From assembly GCF_004117915.1 (NCBI RefSeq), contig NZ_RSTD01000001.1, positions 620,001 through 684,000 of the forward strand: a DNA stretch of 64,000 bases, written 5' to 3'. How positions within the stretch are numbered: position 1 is the first letter of the stretch; every line of letters begins with the position of its first letter. The DNA comes from Companilactobacillus metriopterae. GTDB lineage: Bacteria; Bacillota; Bacilli; Lactobacillales; Lactobacillaceae. Both the position numbers and the translations under genes were made by a program. The notes beneath the pieces are model-generated. The model saw only the letters and a program-made list of their open reading frames with translations, did no database searches and was not told where the DNA came from. Shown piece after piece: positions 25,670-36,633 of this stretch.

Positions 25670-28471
25670 TTAATTCAAAAACTTATTTATATCTTTTTTA
25701 ATGGAATCCATACTTTTTGTTTCAACATCAACATTTTTAGGAATAGATTTTAAGATAGTATCACCATAATTTGTAGATGTTAAACGATTGTCTAGCATCA
25801 AAATAATACCCTTGTCTGTGGGTGTTCTTATTAATCTTCCAATCCCCTGTCGGAATTGTAAAATAGCTCTAGGCAATGTATCGACAAGAAAAACGTTTTG
25901 TTTTTTCTTTTTTAAAATATCATTTCTAATCTTTACGTCAGGTTGTTCAGGTGATTCAAATGGGATTCTCGTTATCACAATAATCTCTAAAAGTTTATCT
26001 GGAAAATCTACACCTTCCCAAAATGAATTAGCACCAAGTAAGACAGCACGATTGCCCAATGCAAATCTTTTTTTGATTTTTTCAGGGCTACCAGTAACAT
26101 CCTGAGCCAAAAGCTCCCACTCTTCTTCTAGGTTGCCTTCTAATAGTTTGAAGTAAACATTTTTTAGAGTGTTTAGAGAATTGAAAAGAATCATTGTTTG
26201 ACGATCTACATTCTTTAATAAATCAATAATATAGTTAGCAATCATGCGGTAATATTCATCATTATTAAGATCGTTTATATCTTTTAAATTATCTGGCAGA
26301 TATATTTTAAGATTTTGGTCAATGTGATTTGTGTCATTTAGAATCAATGTTTTATTTATTCTTGTTTCTCTAAGTTGTAAATCAGATATGAAGAAATCAA
26401 ACGAATTTTGGATACTTAAAGCAGCACCGATATTGATTATTTGACTAAATCTACTTTCAATTTGTTGGAGCGGTTTCTTGATATCATATTGTTTCCAACT
26501 AACTTCAATTGTTTTTGGATCATAGAAGTTAGACATTTGTAACTCTACACCAAATTTTCCTGATCGATTTTCTATTTGTTGAATGAGTTCATCAATATAG
26601 GAAATAGGTGTTAGTAATTTTTCATTCTCAATGACTAAACTCGAGATAATTCTTGATAACTCAATTGAAATGAAATTTTTCTGTGATGAATATTGATCGA
26701 ATAATTGATCAATTCGCTTAGAAATAAAATTCAAATGCCCTAGTAACGATATGAGCATTTCCGTTAAATGTTCATTTTTTTTACCAAATTTTTGAGAATT
26801 ATTAACTATAGAAACATCCCTCTCACGATCATTCAGTTTCACGTGACTTTGGATATAGTTTTCAAAAATATTAAATTCAATTCGTTCCATTAAGTTATTA
26901 ATATCTTGAAAGTGCTCTTCGAATTCACTTAGATCTTTGGAACTCCATAACTTGGTTGGAGATTGATCAAATGCAAATTTTAAAGTATTTCTATTTTGAT
27001 ACAATATGTCACTAATTTTTTTAATGTATTCGTTGATTTGATAAAACTTTATTACTGGAGAATTAGCATCTCTTACACTTTGGGCAAAATGATTAGCTTC
27101 GTCAACCACTAGATAAGAATTTTGTCCCCAATAGTCCATATCAACATTTCTAGCTAAAAATGCCTGATTAGTTAATAGAATATTTGATTCCTTGAATTTA
27201 TTTTGTTGAAATTTCCAGAAGTCGTCGTCAGCAAATAAAGTATTCTCATTTAGTTCTTTATGATGTCTGATCAATGAGAAAAATGGATTGTTATAATTTG
27301 TTAACTTTAGTTCTCCAAGATCACCTGTAGTTGTCATAGTTAACCAAACTATTATTTTCATCTCAATTAATGCTGTATGACCATGTGATTCATAACTTTG
27401 AAGAGCATCAAAAAAACGATCCAAATCTATATAATTGTAGCTACTCTTAACAATCTCAGCATGATAGTTATTTCCAGTAATATCGTTCAGAAGAGGAATT
27501 GCCTCGTCTAAGATTTGTTGTTGAAGCACTCTTGTAGAAGTAGCGACAATCAATTTTTGATTATTATTTGTAACATAACTTAATGGCAACAAATAGCCTA
27601 GGGTTTTACCCGATCCAGTGGGTGCTTCGATTATATTCCACTTTTGTTTTTTATTTCTACTGTTGCTTAGTTTATAGATAAAATCCATTAATTCTACTTG
27701 ATTAGATCTATATTCTATTTTTTTATTGAATAATAATTGTTTCTTTTTTATAGTGTCCGGAAAATGATTATTTTTATGAATGTAATCAGTTATGTGTAAA
27801 TCTTTTTTACGTAAAACCAATCCATTTTTTTCATACAAATAATCTCTTAGAGGAACATTATCTGATGTTTCTTCTAATGCTTGTTTGAAAACTATGTTTG
27901 TATCACGTATGGTATCTTTTCCAAGTTTTGCAAGAGTTTCTATTGTCGTTCTGGGTAAAGATCTCAGTCTTTCCTGCAATGTTTGAAATAATTCGGCAGT
28001 AACAAGTGCGTCGCTATCTGCACTATGTGGATTGTTATGTTCAATTTTGAGGTAACTTGTAAGATCCTGAAGTTTATAACTACTCAAAGTAGGAAACAAA
28101 ATTTGTGACAGCTCAACTGTATCTATTGCCTTAATATTCAGTTCATTAAGACCAACTCGTTGAAATTCTCTATTAAGAAAAGTTAAATCAAAATTCACAT
28201 TATGAGCAATGAATATTTTATTTTTTAGTAGTTTGAAAATATCTGGAGCAATATCTTCAAATATTGGTGAGTCTTTAACATCATCATCTGTTATGCCTGT
28301 AAGTGCGCTAATTCTTGAAGAAATAGGTACCTGAGGATTTATTTTTTGATTGATAAGACTTGTAATTTCCCCATCTTCAATAATTGCACAGCCAAATTGA
28401 ATTATACGTCCATTATCATGCCAATTTGCATTAGTCGTCTCTAGATCGACAACAACAAATGAATTTTTCAA
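25670..28471 (-). CDS. dinG: DinG-family helicase with N-terminal 3'-5' exonuclease domain
   Basis: In 933 residues a DnaQ-like DEDDh exonuclease (Asp9, Glu11, Asp95, His149, Asp152 in HSADSD) is fused to an XPD/DinG superfamily 2 helicase. The helicase part has Walker A APTGSGKT, Walker B DEAN, NSFWEGVDFP, and motif VI QGIGRLIR. The iron-sulphur cysteines of E. coli DinG are absent, as is usual in the Gram-positive exonuclease-fused form. Its B. subtilis relative is a 3'-5' exonuclease with uncertain helicase function. The start is TTG, 7 bases after AGGAGG. It lies downstream of rexBA in one leftward unit. Confidence 0.92.
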   Translation of the reverse strand: MKNSFVVVDLETTNANWHDNGRIIQFGCAIIEDGEITSLINQKINPQVPISSRISALTGITDDDVKDSPIFEDIAPDIFKLLKNKIFIAHNVNFDLTFLNREFQRVGLNELNIKAIDTVELSQILFPTLSSYKLQDLTSYLKIEHNNPHSADSDALVTAELFQTLQERLRSLPRTTIETLAKLGKDTIRDTNIVFKQALEETSDNVPLRDYLYEKNGLVLRKKDLHITDYIHKNNHFPDTIKKKQLLFNKKIEYRSNQVELMDFIYKLSNSRNKKQKWNIIEAPTGSGKTLGYLLPLSYVTNNNQKLIVATSTRVLQQQILDEAIPLLNDITGNNYHAEIVKSSYNYIDLDRFFDALQSYESHGHTALIEMKIIVWLTMTTTGDLGELKLTNYNNPFFSLIRHHKELNENTLFADDDFWKFQQNKFKESNILLTNQAFLARNVDMDYWGQNSYLVVDEANHFAQSVRDANSPVIKFYQINEYIKKISDILYQNRNTLKFAFDQSPTKLWSSKDLSEFEEHFQDINNLMERIEFNIFENYIQSHVKLNDRERDVSIVNNSQKFGKKNEHLTEMLISLLGHLNFISKRIDQLFDQYSSQKNFISIELSRIISSLVIENEKLLTPISYIDELIQQIENRSGKFGVELQMSNFYDPKTIEVSWKQYDIKKPLQQIESRFSQIINIGAALSIQNSFDFFISDLQLRETRINKTLILNDTNHIDQNLKIYLPDNLKDINDLNNDEYYRMIANYIIDLLKNVDRQTMILFNSLNTLKNVYFKLLEGNLEEEWELLAQDVTGSPEKIKKRFALGNRAVLLGANSFWEGVDFPDKLLEIIVITRIPFESPEQPDVKIRNDILKKKKQNVFLVDTLPRAILQFRQGIGRLIRTPTDKGIILMLDNRLTSTNYGDTILKSIPKNVDVETKSMDSIKKDINKFLN

Positions 28472-28489
28472 AGACTCACCTCCTGCTCT

Positions 28490-31400
28490 TTAAGCTAAAT
28501 TTACTAGATTATTGTTATTTAAAAAGTATAAATATTTACCAGTAACTGGTTTATTCAGAATATTTTGAATTGCGATTTCATATAAGTTTAATTGACCAGA
28601 ATATTCTTTGATCAATTCTGATTGATGATCTTCAGATTTTATATTGTCAGTTTTATAATCAAATATAATTACGTGATCTTCGTACTCAATTAAACCATCA
28701 ATAATACCATGTACAAGTATTTTATCATGAGAATCATCATTGTTTTTGAACAATTTGTCAGATGGAATAAGTAGAGAAAATGCATACTCTCTACTTACAT
28801 TTTCATTATTTTTAATAATTTGATCACCTAAATCACTATTATACATGTTTACTAAAGCATTAACGTCCACTTTTTGTGCTATTTCTTTAGTAAAAGTTTG
28901 ATTCTGAATTAACCTATTAACTAACTCATTAAAATCCTGTGTTGTGGGTTTATGTTTTATATTTATTTTTTGAAGAATTAGATGGGTTGCGCTACCAACT
29001 TGTGCTGGAGATACTGATTTAGATGTTTTTAAAAAGCTAGGTTTATCAAAAGAATTTTGTACTATTCTGTTAGATTGTGATCTTTGTTCCAAATACAACA
29101 TGGAATCTTCATCTGGATCAGAAAATACTCTTTTTATCTCAGAAACTGATTGATAAGCAGTTGTATTGACTGCACTTTGGTATGAATAATCAAAGTTTAA
29201 GATGTTTTGAACAGTAGTTTTAAATAAATTAGTAAGCTCAAAGTTACTCTCTACAATGTTAGACACTTGTTTAGCACTAGCAAAATTTTTGTCAAAAATT
29301 AATTCAAAGGTAAGAGCACAATTACTATTGTAAAAAACATTCTTATCATAATTTTTAATTTGCTTACTTTGCAAAGTAGATATTCCAATTAAATCTTGAA
29401 ATGTCCTACTGTTTAGTCTACTTGCGACAGATATTAATCCATTATCATTCGCGGAAGCACTATCCCACTTGTTTAGAATAGTTTCAGGTGTTTTATCTGA
29501 TCCCACCATAACCAATTTTTGTTTAGCTCTTGTCAAAGCAACATACAATAGTCGCATTTCTTCTGATATCGATGAAATATTTTTCTTATTACTTATAATA
29601 ACTTTTTGAATATTTTTATATTTAACATGTTTCTGTTGATCCGTATAGTCAATACCTATCCCTAATTGGGTATCTAAAATATTAGCTGAAATAACATCTC
29701 TATTGTTGAACTTAGAACCTAAACCAACAAAGAAAACCACAGGGAACTCTAAACCTTTACTACCATGAATTGTCATAACTTTAACGGTATTGTCTTCGTT
29801 ATCAATACTGCTGGGTTGTGCTAAATCTTTATCATTCTGTTCTAGTTTTTCAATATAAGTAATAAAATCATGAAGTCCACGAGATCGATTCTTTTCATAT
29901 GAATTGGCACGTTGATAAAGAGCGTTTAAATTTGCTGCACGTTGTTTACCACCGGGCATACCTGAAATATAATCCAAAATACCAGTTTCTTTGTATATTT
30001 TCCAAATTAGTTGCGTAATACTGTTTTTATTTGAATACTCACGATAATTATCAAGTAAATTAAGAAAATTATTCAGATTGTTAGCAAGTTCGTCGTCATT
30101 TTTTTCAACGTAACTTTTTACTGCATTATAAAAATTGGTTCCTTTACTTGCCAATCGAATTTCTGCCAACTGTCTCTCACCTAGTTTTACAATTGGAGAT
30201 CTTAACACTGCAACTAGAGGAATGTCCTGTATAGGATTATCTATTATTTTTAAAAATGATACTAAAATCTGTAGCTCGGTAGTTTGAAAATAGTTCTCTG
30301 AGGCAGTTACTAATAAAGGAATATCTGCTTTGGCAAATGAAGATACCATATCAGTATTCATACTTTTGTTTCTAGCCAAAATCACGATATCTGAATATTT
30401 GATTGGACGTTTTTCTTTTAGTTTAGTGTCATAAATTTCAAACTTATCACTAATCATTTTTTGAATTTTACTTATCGTAAAATCAATCTGGTCCTTCCTT
30501 TTATCGCTATTTTCATCATTATTTATCAAATATAATTCATTTTTAGTATCTATATCTTTTGGAAAACTGGTTCCTGGAACTAATTTTGCATCGTTATCGT
30601 AATTGATTTCACCAATTTTCTCATCCATAATTCTTTCAAAAATAGTATTAACAAAATTGTCGACATCAACCGCTGAACGGAAATTCATTGATAGTTGAAT
30701 CAGTTCAGAATCGTTATCATTCTTTTGAAAATCACGATACTTTTGAGCAAAAATATAAGGCGCAGCTTGTCTGAATCCATAAATAGATTGCTTAATATCA
30801 CCAACCATAAATAAATGATTAGATTCAGTTTTAATTCTCTGAATAATGTTTTCTTGCATAGCATTTACATCTTGATACTCATCTAACATGATTTCAGAAA
30901 ATTTATTTTGATAGTAGTCTTGAGCTATATTTTCTCCATCAATTTCAGTATTTAAGATGTCATATGCGTAATGTTCTAAGTCATTAAAATCCATCAAATC
31001 ATTGGCTAATTTTAGTGATTGATACTCATTAATAAATTTAATTTCTATCTCAACTAGTTTGGCAATAATATTAGCGGAACTACTACTTACACTAGTTAAT
31101 AATTTGGCGTCCATTGAGAAATAGTTTTCACTAATCTTTTTAAAAGAGTCTTTCCAAGATTTTAATTGTTCTTTTAATGCTTCAACTATAGTTGGGTCTT
31201 CCCCTTCTTTGTCCTCTTTAGAAATTCTTTTAGCGGATGCCATTTTGAAATTTTGGAAATAATCTCTAATCTCATCAAATGATTTTTCTTCAATTTCTGA
31301 ATAAACTTGCTTTAAATCATTCAGTGCTAAGGAGACTGCTTCTGTATATGCAGATGATAAAAGATCCTCTTGTGATAAGTAATAAATCTCAGTTAACTCA

Positions 31401-32086
31401 TCAATTAAACTTGAAATGTTTAATTTTAAATTGGGTACCAGAGTAGATTTATAAAAATCGCTGGATTCAAACGGATCCTCTAAATCATAGAAAGATGACA
31501 AATTGTTAAGCCATTTTTCAGTATCTGTATTAGTTATTGCAAAATTATATAGTTGATCTATTAAGGTAGTTAATCCTTCATCGGAACGATCATTTGAAAA
31601 GTTGTCAGCAACATTTAAGAAATCACTATCATCTTTTTCGTAGTAATCAGAAAAAACATTTTCAATAGCTTGATCTTTAAGCATCTGAATCTGTGTATCA
31701 TCAGTAATCAATTGCAGTGATGGATCTAAATTAATAACATAATAAAATTTTTCAATTATTGTGTTAAAGAAAGAATGAAGTGTGCTGATATTAGCCATAG
31801 GAATTTTATAAATCTGCGATTGCAAATGTTTTTTTAAATCAGGAGTAAGCTCTGGGTCTCTTGTTAACTCTTTCAACCTTACTTCTAATCGTTCTTTCAT
31901 TTCATTAGCAGCAGCTTTAGTAAAAGTAGAGACTAAAAGACTGTCAATACTTGAACCATTTTTGAGTAATTCAACAATTCTTTCAATCAGAATCGTCGTT
32001 TTACCTGATCCGGCAGCAGCTGAAACTAAAATGTCATGACCAGTATGATATATTGCTTTTTCTTGATCTTCTGTCCATTTTGGCAT
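28490..32086 (-). CDS. rexA: RexA (AddA) helicase-nuclease subunit
   Basis: This is the ATP-dependent helicase and nuclease subunit of the RexAB/AddAB complex that resects double-strand breaks for RecA. The 1198 residues show the UvrD-type motifs: Walker A AAAGSGKT (23-30), LMDEYQDVN-type motif II (MLDEYQDVN), GDIKQSIYGFRQ, TIHGSKGLEFPVVF, and LLYVALTRAKQKL. The C-terminal RecB-like nuclease motif IFDYKTDN is present. It starts 3 bases after the rexB stop. The complex acts in the cytosol at DNA ends. Confidence 0.95.
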   Translation of the reverse strand: MPKWTEDQEKAIYHTGHDILVSAAAGSGKTTILIERIVELLKNGSSIDSLLVSTFTKAAANEMKERLEVRLKELTRDPELTPDLKKHLQSQIYKIPMANISTLHSFFNTIIEKFYYVINLDPSLQLITDDTQIQMLKDQAIENVFSDYYEKDDSDFLNVADNFSNDRSDEGLTTLIDQLYNFAITNTDTEKWLNNLSSFYDLEDPFESSDFYKSTLVPNLKLNISSLIDELTEIYYLSQEDLLSSAYTEAVSLALNDLKQVYSEIEEKSFDEIRDYFQNFKMASAKRISKEDKEGEDPTIVEALKEQLKSWKDSFKKISENYFSMDAKLLTSVSSSSANIIAKLVEIEIKFINEYQSLKLANDLMDFNDLEHYAYDILNTEIDGENIAQDYYQNKFSEIMLDEYQDVNAMQENIIQRIKTESNHLFMVGDIKQSIYGFRQAAPYIFAQKYRDFQKNDNDSELIQLSMNFRSAVDVDNFVNTIFERIMDEKIGEINYDNDAKLVPGTSFPKDIDTKNELYLINNDENSDKRKDQIDFTISKIQKMISDKFEIYDTKLKEKRPIKYSDIVILARNKSMNTDMVSSFAKADIPLLVTASENYFQTTELQILVSFLKIIDNPIQDIPLVAVLRSPIVKLGERQLAEIRLASKGTNFYNAVKSYVEKNDDELANNLNNFLNLLDNYREYSNKNSITQLIWKIYKETGILDYISGMPGGKQRAANLNALYQRANSYEKNRSRGLHDFITYIEKLEQNDKDLAQPSSIDNEDNTVKVMTIHGSKGLEFPVVFFVGLGSKFNNRDVISANILDTQLGIGIDYTDQQKHVKYKNIQKVIISNKKNISSISEEMRLLYVALTRAKQKLVMVGSDKTPETILNKWDSASANDNGLISVASRLNSRTFQDLIGISTLQSKQIKNYDKNVFYNSNCALTFELIFDKNFASAKQVSNIVESNFELTNLFKTTVQNILNFDYSYQSAVNTTAYQSVSEIKRVFSDPDEDSMLYLEQRSQSNRIVQNSFDKPSFLKTSKSVSPAQVGSATHLILQKINIKHKPTTQDFNELVNRLIQNQTFTKEIAQKVDVNALVNMYNSDLGDQIIKNNENVSREYAFSLLIPSDKLFKNNDDSHDKILVHGIIDGLIEYEDHVIIFDYKTDNIKSEDHQSELIKEYSGQLNLYEIAIQNILNKPVTGKYLYFLNNNNLVNLA

Positions 32087-32089
32087 CAG

Positions 32090-35000
32090 TTAGTCCTCTC
32101 CTAAGTCTTCTCTTATTTTTTGAAGTGCTGTTTCTTTATCATAGCTTTGAATATCATTGTAATTGTTCTCTTGTAACATAGCATCAAAGACCATAATTGG
32201 TTTGTAGTCACTGTATTGAAGAGCCGTTTGCTCTGTACCATCCCGATAAGGATTCAAGTTTAATTGACCTGAATAGATCTTTTTCCCGGCTTCTTTAATT
32301 AGATTAGTGTTATATCTCAAAATTAAATTTAATTCTTCAGAATTTACAGAAGAATTTTTAGCAATTTTAATTCCATTCTTGGTTTTATTTATAGGTAAAA
32401 TATCAGATCTACCAGATAAATTTGGTTGGTAACTTTCCAGTAGAGTTTCGTCATTTAAAATTAAACCTTTTAATTTAAATTTCTTTTCTATTTCAGAGTC
32501 ATTATTTTTACTTTCATCATAGCTAATTACGGGATTTTGAATATGTTCATAGAAACCTCCTGCAACTTCAGCAGTTGGTTTTGAAGCTAATAGTGGCAAG
32601 TTATCTTGAACACTTTGTAGATAGGTAGTTAATTGTAAATTTAAACCAGACATAAATTTTTTGTATAAGAAATCACGGGTACTTGATTTGTAATCAATAA
32701 CCGTTAGGTATGATTTGTTATCAAAAATCATTTCGTCAATTCGATCAATTTTCCCACGAACATTAATAACATGGCGATCATCAATTGGTATAGTTAGTCC
32801 CTTTATATCTTGATGTTTGTTTAATAATCCAAAAGTAACTTCAGAACTTTTGGGATTGGAAGATAATTTTTTAAACTGATTTTGAGTTCTGTAAATTGTT
32901 GTTAATATTGTGTTTTTAATTTTTTGAGCAATATAATTCATTCTTTGAGATGAACGTAGAATATTAAATTCACTCTGGTTTAAGTTATTAATGAATAACT
33001 CATCTACCAATTTATTTAATTGGGTATTTGATAGATCACGAATATCAATATTTTCTTGGGATATTTTTTTAACAAATCCGTCCAATACCCCATGGAAAAG
33101 ATTCCCTATTTGCATGGGACTAACTTCATAAACAGTTCTAGGGTTTAATTTCAATCCGTATTTTAAGAAATACTCATATTCATTTTCGTAAAATGTCTGA
33201 AGCCTTGAGACGGATACATCAATTTTTTTACCATACAAATCTTCAACTAATTGAGGACTTAGGTTCTCTGGTATATTACGATAATCGAGAGACGATAGTG
33301 TGATTTGTGCTCTTTCTTTAATATTTTCTACCAGTGAATCTCTGATATATTTCCAGCCACTTGAAAGGTCTTCCCTATTATCTAGTGCCGTTCTTGATGC
33401 TCTCGTTAAAAAATTCAAAGTAGAAATATCTGATCCAACATATCTAAGAATTTCTCCTTCTACTTTTGTTGAAGGATTTGGATTAATTTCAAAACTTTGC
33501 TTAGTTAGATTGAAATGATTCTGTATTCTTTGAACATAACTAGACACTTCATCATAGTTATCATCTTCAGTTATATTGGGGTACGTAAAGATAATACGCT
33601 CTTTTGCTGATGAGAAAATTAATCCATGCAAGTATGGTTCACTGTTATTTATAATCTCGTCATCTTCACGTAGATACTTGTAGTCATCATTTAAGTTATT
33701 TGCTAAAGATACCCTCTCTTCATTATTCAGGATAGTTTTAGTTGTTGTAGCTCCAGGCATATTGTTACTAGTTGAACCAATTACAATAATAATTTTTCTA
33801 TTTAGAGGCTGTACCATTCCTATTTCTGAAACACTTACAGCGTCCAATGTACTAGGGATTTGAGAATAATTTGCAGTTTCAAAACCAGAATCTAAAACTT
33901 GAATTAATAATTTATCATCAAATTTTTCGTCACCAAATACATCAATGAATTCATCTAAAATACTATTGAATTTATTGACAACTTGATCAATCTTATCTGC
34001 GGTTCTAAGATCATTATTTTCGATGCTATTTATAGACCATTGTTTAAGAGTCGAAAAAACATTTTTTTCTTCTAAAAAACTATACAAATTAGAGATAGCT
34101 TCTAGATTGTTTTTAGAGTTATCTAAATATTTCATCAATTCAGTGAAAATATCACGTATAAATTTTTTAAGCGAATTTATTAGTATGAACTCTTTTGTTA
34201 AATTTTCATCTTCCAGATCTGGATTAGCAAAATCCTCTCCAAACCAAGCTTTCTTGAAGTTTATACCATTTGCAATAACATAATTTTCTAGTAAATCTAC
34301 TGCTAAACGGTATTCTTCTTCAGATTCGAATTGATCTTCTGGTATTAATAATTCTGTCCTTAAAAGTGCAATTATATCTGAACTTCTGAAATTGTTAGAC
34401 ATGATTTCAAAAAGGAGATCTACCATTTTCTTTAAGGGATGATTTGCCATTTTACTTTGAATGTCAATATAGTAAGGTATCTGATTATTTTCTAATAAGG
34501 ATTCAATAAATGATTCGTATTGTGATAAGTCTCTAGTAACTATTAAAAAATCCTTGTATCGATAATCTTGGGTTGCAACAAGTTGTCTGATATAAGTACT
34601 GACTATGGAGATTTCTGTTTGTTTGTCAGAAGCCTTCCAAATTTGAATTGAATTATCATTTTCTAGAGATTCCGGTTTACTGATTGGGGTTGGAGCATTG
34701 GAATCTAACCAAAAATCCTCTAATCTTTCTATATCAATGTTTATTCTAGATTTATCAGCAAAAAGACTGTGGAATGGTATTTTATTATTTTTAGCTACTT
34801 GGAAAAGTTGATTGAAGGTTTTTTTAACACGGTAAAAATAGTCTGTTTTTTCTGGTAATTCAATCGCTGGCTCATCCATTATCAATGAGACATTAATACT
34901 GTTTCCGTTGATAATAAGTGCTTCGATTAATTTGTATTCAGTAGCAGTAAATGAAGAAAAATCTGAAATATAAAAATTCATGTTTTTACAATCATTTGTA

Positions 35001-35572
35001 TTCAGATACTCAATTAGTTCATCAATACGACTGCTATTTGTTTCAAACTGTGATATTTCTTGAACATATTGTTCATAGATAAGTTTTAGTTCAGCAATTT
35101 TATTTTTGTTTGATTGATCATTTTCTATTAAATCTAAATCATCAGGCTCAATTGCACCAGAAATCAATTCATCAAATTGACTGACAAGATCAGAGATAAA
35201 TCCCTGTTTGTTAACCATACCCGAAAATAATTTCAAATTACTTTGATTGGAATTAACAATATTTCTAAGGATCATTGCTGATTTGGTAGTTGTGATACTT
35301 TCCTTATCTAAGAGATCAGTATCTCGCAATAGATACCAAATAAGCCTAGAAATAGAGAATACTTGTACATTATTTGCAGCTACAATATCACTGTTCCCAG
35401 TTATTTGACCAAATCTGTTCAGCCACTCAATTTCAGATTCGAATTTGATATGATTTGGAACTAAAAAGAAGAATTGATTTTTAGGATTTTTTTGATAATC
35501 ATTTTCAAATAATTCTTGAATTTTTTGATGATGATCAACTTTGTTCTTGCCAAGAATGAAATTTAATGTCAT
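32090..35572 (-). CDS. rexB: RexB (AddB-like) nuclease subunit
   Basis: This 1160-residue partner of RexA has a UvrD-like fold without a working Walker A: the N-terminal LGKNKVDHH replaces the GxSGSGK of B. subtilis AddB. The C-terminal RecB-type nuclease motif is intact (LTVIDYKSST). The four cysteines that clamp an iron-sulphur cluster in AddB are missing, as in RexB of streptococci and lactococci, so RexB is the better name. The start ATG follows TAGGAG. It is first gene of the rexBA-dinG unit. Confidence 0.93.
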   Translation of the reverse strand: MTLNFILGKNKVDHHQKIQELFENDYQKNPKNQFFFLVPNHIKFESEIEWLNRFGQITGNSDIVAANNVQVFSISRLIWYLLRDTDLLDKESITTTKSAMILRNIVNSNQSNLKLFSGMVNKQGFISDLVSQFDELISGAIEPDDLDLIENDQSNKNKIAELKLIYEQYVQEISQFETNSSRIDELIEYLNTNDCKNMNFYISDFSSFTATEYKLIEALIINGNSINVSLIMDEPAIELPEKTDYFYRVKKTFNQLFQVAKNNKIPFHSLFADKSRINIDIERLEDFWLDSNAPTPISKPESLENDNSIQIWKASDKQTEISIVSTYIRQLVATQDYRYKDFLIVTRDLSQYESFIESLLENNQIPYYIDIQSKMANHPLKKMVDLLFEIMSNNFRSSDIIALLRTELLIPEDQFESEEEYRLAVDLLENYVIANGINFKKAWFGEDFANPDLEDENLTKEFILINSLKKFIRDIFTELMKYLDNSKNNLEAISNLYSFLEEKNVFSTLKQWSINSIENNDLRTADKIDQVVNKFNSILDEFIDVFGDEKFDDKLLIQVLDSGFETANYSQIPSTLDAVSVSEIGMVQPLNRKIIIVIGSTSNNMPGATTTKTILNNEERVSLANNLNDDYKYLREDDEIINNSEPYLHGLIFSSAKERIIFTYPNITEDDNYDEVSSYVQRIQNHFNLTKQSFEINPNPSTKVEGEILRYVGSDISTLNFLTRASRTALDNREDLSSGWKYIRDSLVENIKERAQITLSSLDYRNIPENLSPQLVEDLYGKKIDVSVSRLQTFYENEYEYFLKYGLKLNPRTVYEVSPMQIGNLFHGVLDGFVKKISQENIDIRDLSNTQLNKLVDELFINNLNQSEFNILRSSQRMNYIAQKIKNTILTTIYRTQNQFKKLSSNPKSSEVTFGLLNKHQDIKGLTIPIDDRHVINVRGKIDRIDEMIFDNKSYLTVIDYKSSTRDFLYKKFMSGLNLQLTTYLQSVQDNLPLLASKPTAEVAGGFYEHIQNPVISYDESKNNDSEIEKKFKLKGLILNDETLLESYQPNLSGRSDILPINKTKNGIKIAKNSSVNSEELNLILRYNTNLIKEAGKKIYSGQLNLNPYRDGTEQTALQYSDYKPIMVFDAMLQENNYNDIQSYDKETALQKIREDLGED

Positions 35573-35682
35573 ATTTTAATCTCCTAAAAAAATTTTATCA
35601 CATATATATCTAATCGTGTTTAGGTATGGAAATAAGATCTACAGATGTTTAAAATAGTAATTATTAGAACAGAGGTGTTAGT

Positions 35683-36633
35683 GTGCTTATTGGAACAGGA
35701 AAAAGTCACGGTAAGATAATTATTATGGGTGAACATGCAGTTGTCTACGGTTATCCAGCAATTGCCCTACCCTTGCTAAGCATTCCCGTGATAGTACAAA
35801 TTAAACAAAGTAGTGAGAAATATATTTCTTCAAGATATTACGCAGGTACGCTAAAAGATATTCCAGAAACACTTTCAGGAATAAAAGTTTTGATAAATCA
35901 ACTTGATGAAAAATTAAATCATAATAATTTATCCTATACAATTACTATAGATAGCAGTTTGCCTATAGAGCGAGGACTAGGTTCTTCTGCAGCTATTTCT
36001 GCAGCTATTGTTGACGCTTTTTTTGATTTCTTTAAAGTGAAATTGAAAAATTCTGAACAGCTTTCATATATTAATGATTCAGAAACTGTTAATCACGGTA
36101 AAGCTAGTGGATTAGACGGTGTTACAGTTATTTCTGATGAATCAATTTTGTTTAGTAAAGACAAACCTGTAGAAAGATTTAGTTTCTCATCATCAGGATT
36201 TATCATAATTGCTGATTCAGGAGTTAAAGGCAAGACTAAACAAACTGTTGCTGAAGTTAGAGATATGTACAATAAAGATGAAAAAACCATAGCACCTATT
36301 TTAGAAAAACTTGGTGATTATACTTTAGAAGCATATGAAGCTTTAAAATCTAATAATTTAGCAGAGTTAGGAAAAACATTTAATTCCGCTAATTTGTTGT
36401 TATCCCAACTAGACTTAGGTAGTACTGAAACTGACAGACTTATTGAAGCCGCAAATAGAGGTGGATCTTTAGGTAGTAAAATCACCGGTGGAGGTAAAGG
36501 TGGATGTATTATCTGTCTTGCTAGTAATTTACGTAGTGCCCAAAAAATTAGAAATGAATTACAACTAGCTAATGCTTACCAAACTTGGATTCAGCCACTT
36601 TCAATATACGAAGAGGAAACTGATATTGACTAA
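35683..36633 (+). CDS. mvk: Mevalonate kinase
   Basis: It phosphorylates mevalonate to 5-phosphomevalonate, a GHMP kinase. The 316 residues have SHGKIIIMGEHAVVYGYPA at the N-terminus, the ATP loop PIERGLGSSAA, and the third GHMP motif KITGGGKGGC. The start is GTG at 35683, with GAGGTG just upstream; no ATG precedes the conserved N-terminus. It is first of four tightly packed genes giving IPP and DMAPP. The HMG-CoA reductase and synthase genes are not in the window. Confidence 0.95.
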   Translation: MLIGTGKSHGKIIIMGEHAVVYGYPAIALPLLSIPVIVQIKQSSEKYISSRYYAGTLKDIPETLSGIKVLINQLDEKLNHNNLSYTITIDSSLPIERGLGSSAAISAAIVDAFFDFFKVKLKNSEQLSYINDSETVNHGKASGLDGVTVISDESILFSKDKPVERFSFSSSGFIIIADSGVKGKTKQTVAEVRDMYNKDEKTIAPILEKLGDYTLEAYEALKSNNLAELGKTFNSANLLLSQLDLGSTETDRLIEAANRGGSLGSKITGGGKGGCIICLASNLRSAQKIRNELQLANAYQTWIQPLSIYEEETDID

